Below, piece after piece: positions 63,775 to 64,000 of a stretch of 64,000 nucleotides of DNA. A model generated the notes under the pieces. It had not been told where the DNA came from. It searched no databases and saw only the letters and a program-made list of their open reading frames with translations. Numbering within the stretch: position 1 is the stretch's first letter; every line of letters begins with the position of its first letter. The translations under genes and the position numbers were made by a program. Source of the DNA: Porites lobata (Eukaryota > Cnidaria > Anthozoa > Scleractinia > Poritidae); NCBI GenBank assembly GCA_942486035.1, contig CALNXK010000017.1:1390001-1454000 (forward strand), in the 5' to 3' direction.

Positions 63775-63850
63775 GGGGTACACGACCACCCGGTTAGTTC
63801 ATTTGAAAGGGCGCCGCTGGGTTTAAACCCGGCCGGACCGCCAAGTAAGG
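63775..63850 (+). mobile_element. Possible tRNA-like SINE head
   Basis: GGTTAGTTCATTTGAAAGGG followed by CTGGGTTTAAACCCGG resembles degenerate A and B boxes. Weak; it may be another repeat end. Confidence 0.25.
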
Positions 63851-64000
63851 TCTTTTAAAAAATCTGGTTAGGTCATGTTTGCCTTGTGTGGTAATAGAAG
63901 ATTAATAGACGGATAAGTGCAGACGACGGACAAAACAGCTTTCTTTAATCCATACAAACAAGCACGACATCCTACAGACCATACCATGATTCTTCGCGCA

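Overview
The window is eukaryotic nuclear DNA, most likely from an anthozoan cnidarian and probably a stony coral. It is AT-rich, has many small exons with GT-AG introns, and is crowded with foldback MITEs, tRNA-derived SINEs and decayed CR1/L2-like LINE pieces. The extracellular domain vocabulary (Ig, SRCR, ZP, ADAMTS, TSP1, EGF, alpha-kinase) is also typical of cnidarians. The taxonomic call is an inference from gene and repeat style; no marker gene is present.

Layout. (1) 1-25.5 kb, plus strand: the 3' part of a multi-exon gene for a secreted or membrane-tethered mosaic protein. It reads Ig, Ig, SRCR, a Ser/Thr/Pro linker made of five tiny exons, then a ZP-N module that ends early, followed by AATAAA. 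All junctions stay in frame. Its introns hold a 7.1 kb inverted-repeat block with decamer arrays and a ~95 bp satellite, a three-deep nest of DNA transposons, an RT fragment and several MITEs. (2) 25.5-28.2 kb: convergent intergenic space with the 3' end of a LINE. (3) 28.2-50.7 kb, minus strand: at least 30 exons of an ADAMTS-like metalloprotease. The order is prodomain, adamalysin catalytic domain with HEIGHNFGLAHD, disintegrin-like domain, TSP1, Cys-rich, spacer, three more TSP1, seven one-exon EGF repeats, then two C-terminal four-cysteine modules I cannot assign. One TSP1/Cys-rich linking exon carries an apparent frameshift. (4) 50.7-62.5 kb: mostly non-coding, with a decayed second copy of the ADAMTS prodomain exon, an alpha-kinase fragment and a RecQ-like helicase fragment. 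(5) 62.5-64 kb: a possible 5' exon of the ADAMTS-like gene on minus, and the first coding exons (signal peptide) of a new plus-strand gene that leaves the window.

How they work together. Both large genes encode extracellular, cysteine-rich mosaic proteins: one adhesion/recognition-like, the other a matrix protease. They are convergent, and nothing in the sequence shows co-regulation. Exon coordinates come from reading splice signals and phase by eye; transcript data were not available.
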